This document shows, piece after piece, positions 63,191 through 64,000 of a stretch of DNA of 64,000 nt. Under the pieces are notes generated by a model. It ran no database searches. It had not been told where the DNA came from and saw only the letters and a program-made list of their open reading frames with translations. Location of the stretch: NCBI RefSeq assembly GCF_038002965.1, contig NZ_JBBOOE010000001.1, positions 3,701,001 to 3,765,000 of the forward strand, written 5' to 3'. Position 1 is the stretch's first letter. The number at the start of each line of letters is the position of its first letter. The DNA is from Robertmurraya sp. FSL R5-0851. Its GTDB lineage: Bacteria; Bacillota; Bacilli; Bacillales; Cytobacillaceae. The position numbers and the translations under genes were made by a program.

Positions 63191-64000
63191 CTAATTAGCC
63201 CGCTTATTCAATTCCGTACGATAAGTTGCTTCCACGTTCTTGCTGATGGACTTTCTTAGATTAAAGTAAATGTATACAGCCATTCCTACTAGCACATAAA
63301 ACGATCCGTAAAAGTATAGTTGGCTAAAGGAAAGCCCAGATGCTAGTAGTCCAACGATATAGGAGCCAAGACCAATTCCCATATCAAACACAGATAAAAA
63401 GGTGGCGGTTGCCATGGCTCTTCGTTTCGGTGGGGCAGACTGTATGGCGATGGTTTGGAAGGTTGGGAACAAAGTACCCCAACCAAGGCCAATAAAAGCA
63501 GCTGCAAGCAAAAAGATAAAACCTGATGATGCTTGACTCAGAATGAACAAACCAATGGAGAAAAGAACAATCCCAGGAAACACAATGATATTTGCTCCAA
63601 ATTGATCAAACCATCTTCCAGTAAAGGGACGCGACACTAAGAGCACAATGGCATAAACGACGAAGAAAAAGCTTGCGACGTGTCCTAAATGGATCTCATT
63701 TGCATACACAGAGATGAATGAAATGATCGATGAATAGATAATCGCAAAGAAAGCACCCGTTATGGCAATCGGTAATGCGGTTTTCTCAAAAAGTGAACCT
63801 GTTGTAAACTTAGTTGGTTCCTTTGAAGTTTCTCTCTGCTCCTTTGTTTTTGATAAAGTGAAACCTGCAACAAGTCCACCTAATGAAGCAACAAGCGCAA
63901 TCATAAGCATCAAGGTAATGCCGCCACTTTGCATGGAAGTCAGCCCGAGATAAGGACCAATGACCATTGCTAGTGCCGAGGACAAGATAAAATATCCCAT
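63191..64000 (-). CDS. MFS transporter, 5' end outside the window
   Basis: This is the C-terminal part of a major facilitator superfamily carrier, with 269 residues and about eight transmembrane segments visible. It includes GRWFDQFGANIIVFPG, the loop motif between helices 8 and 9, and the segment GWGTLFPTFQTIAIQSAPPKRRAMATA cut by a short loop. The ATG at the window edge is internal, since normal members have about 400 residues. The substrate is unknown. A terminator follows. Confidence 0.82.
   Translation of the reverse strand: MGYFILSSALAMVIGPYLGLTSMQSGGITLMLMIALVASLGGLVAGFTLSKTKEQRETSKEPTKFTTGSLFEKTALPIAITGAFFAIIYSSIISFISVYANEIHLGHVASFFFVVYAIVLLVSRPFTGRWFDQFGANIIVFPGIVLFSIGLFILSQASSGFIFLLAAAFIGLGWGTLFPTFQTIAIQSAPPKRRAMATATFLSVFDMGIGLGSYIVGLLASGLSFSQLYFYGSFYVLVGMAVYIYFNLRKSISKNVEATYRTELNKRAN

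Noticed and set aside
62764..63198. 144-codon open frame with 35-residue repeats
   Set aside because: It results from the 105-bp tandem repeat, whose period is a multiple of three. The start is a TTG without a binding site and the 3' end overlaps the MFS gene.

Overview
The window looks like a low-GC Gram-positive chromosome from the Bacillaceae. Supporting signs are AGGAGG-type ribosome binding sites with frequent TTG/GTG starts, CcpA-type cre boxes, TnrA-type boxes, and close relatives of Bacillus genes (hxlR-hxlA-hxlB, mtlA-mtlR-mtlD, pucABCDE). The genus cannot be fixed from the sequence alone.

Layout. 1-3.6 kb: a PTS EIIC gene broken by an in-frame stop, divergent from two coupled Gfo/Idh/MocA oxidoreductases, with two cre boxes between. 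3.6-16 kb: an RpiR regulator; the ribulose monophosphate genes hxlR, hxlA, hxlB; a phospholipase D-like protein; a Cof-type phosphatase; a second RpiR regulator with a third Gfo/Idh/MocA oxidoreductase and the remnant of a fourth; an orphan phosphofructokinase; a HAD-IIIA phosphatase; two small membrane proteins. 16-18.5 kb: an AraC-family regulator gene split by an intact IS3-family element. 18.8-27 kb: an NmrA-like reductase with a divergent Rrf2 regulator, the mannitol operon mtlA-mtlR-mtlD, and an azoreductase with a divergent but frameshifted HxlR-type regulator. 27-37.4 kb: two family 3 glycoside hydrolases (one very large, one with a frameshift in its signal peptide), an MFS transporter and a PfkB sugar kinase. 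37.5-39.2 kb: a chemoreceptor. 39.3-47.9 kb: a complete guanidine utilisation cluster (permease, carboxyguanidine deiminase pair, carboxylase, allophanate hydrolase) with two guanidine-I (ykkC) riboswitches, each preceded by a TnrA-type box. 48-55.6 kb: DoxX-like protein, transglutaminase lipoprotein, VOC protein, glycosyltransferase, cupin and a royal-jelly/yellow-family protein. 55.7-57.2 kb: an IS91-type transposase. 57.3-62.6 kb: the molybdenum hydroxylase operon pucABCDE. The window ends inside an MFS gene.

How the genes work together. Much of the window is carbon and nitrogen scavenging: mannitol, beta-glucosides and other sugars, formaldehyde fixation into hexulose phosphate, guanidine, and purines. 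Guanidine is taken up, carboxylated, deiminated to allophanate and hydrolysed to ammonia and CO2. The guanidine and purine clusters both carry TnrA-like boxes about 50 bp upstream of the inferred transcription start, so nitrogen limitation probably controls both.

The window also holds three kinds of repeat: a three-copy dispersed intergenic repeat (7.2, 18.5 and 33.2 kb), a 52-bp tandem array of hairpin units (51.3 kb) and a 105-bp tandem array (62.7 kb). Several genes are broken: EIIC, the AraC regulator, the second HxlR regulator, the GH3 signal peptide and an oxidoreductase remnant. Some of the one-base lesions could be assembly errors.
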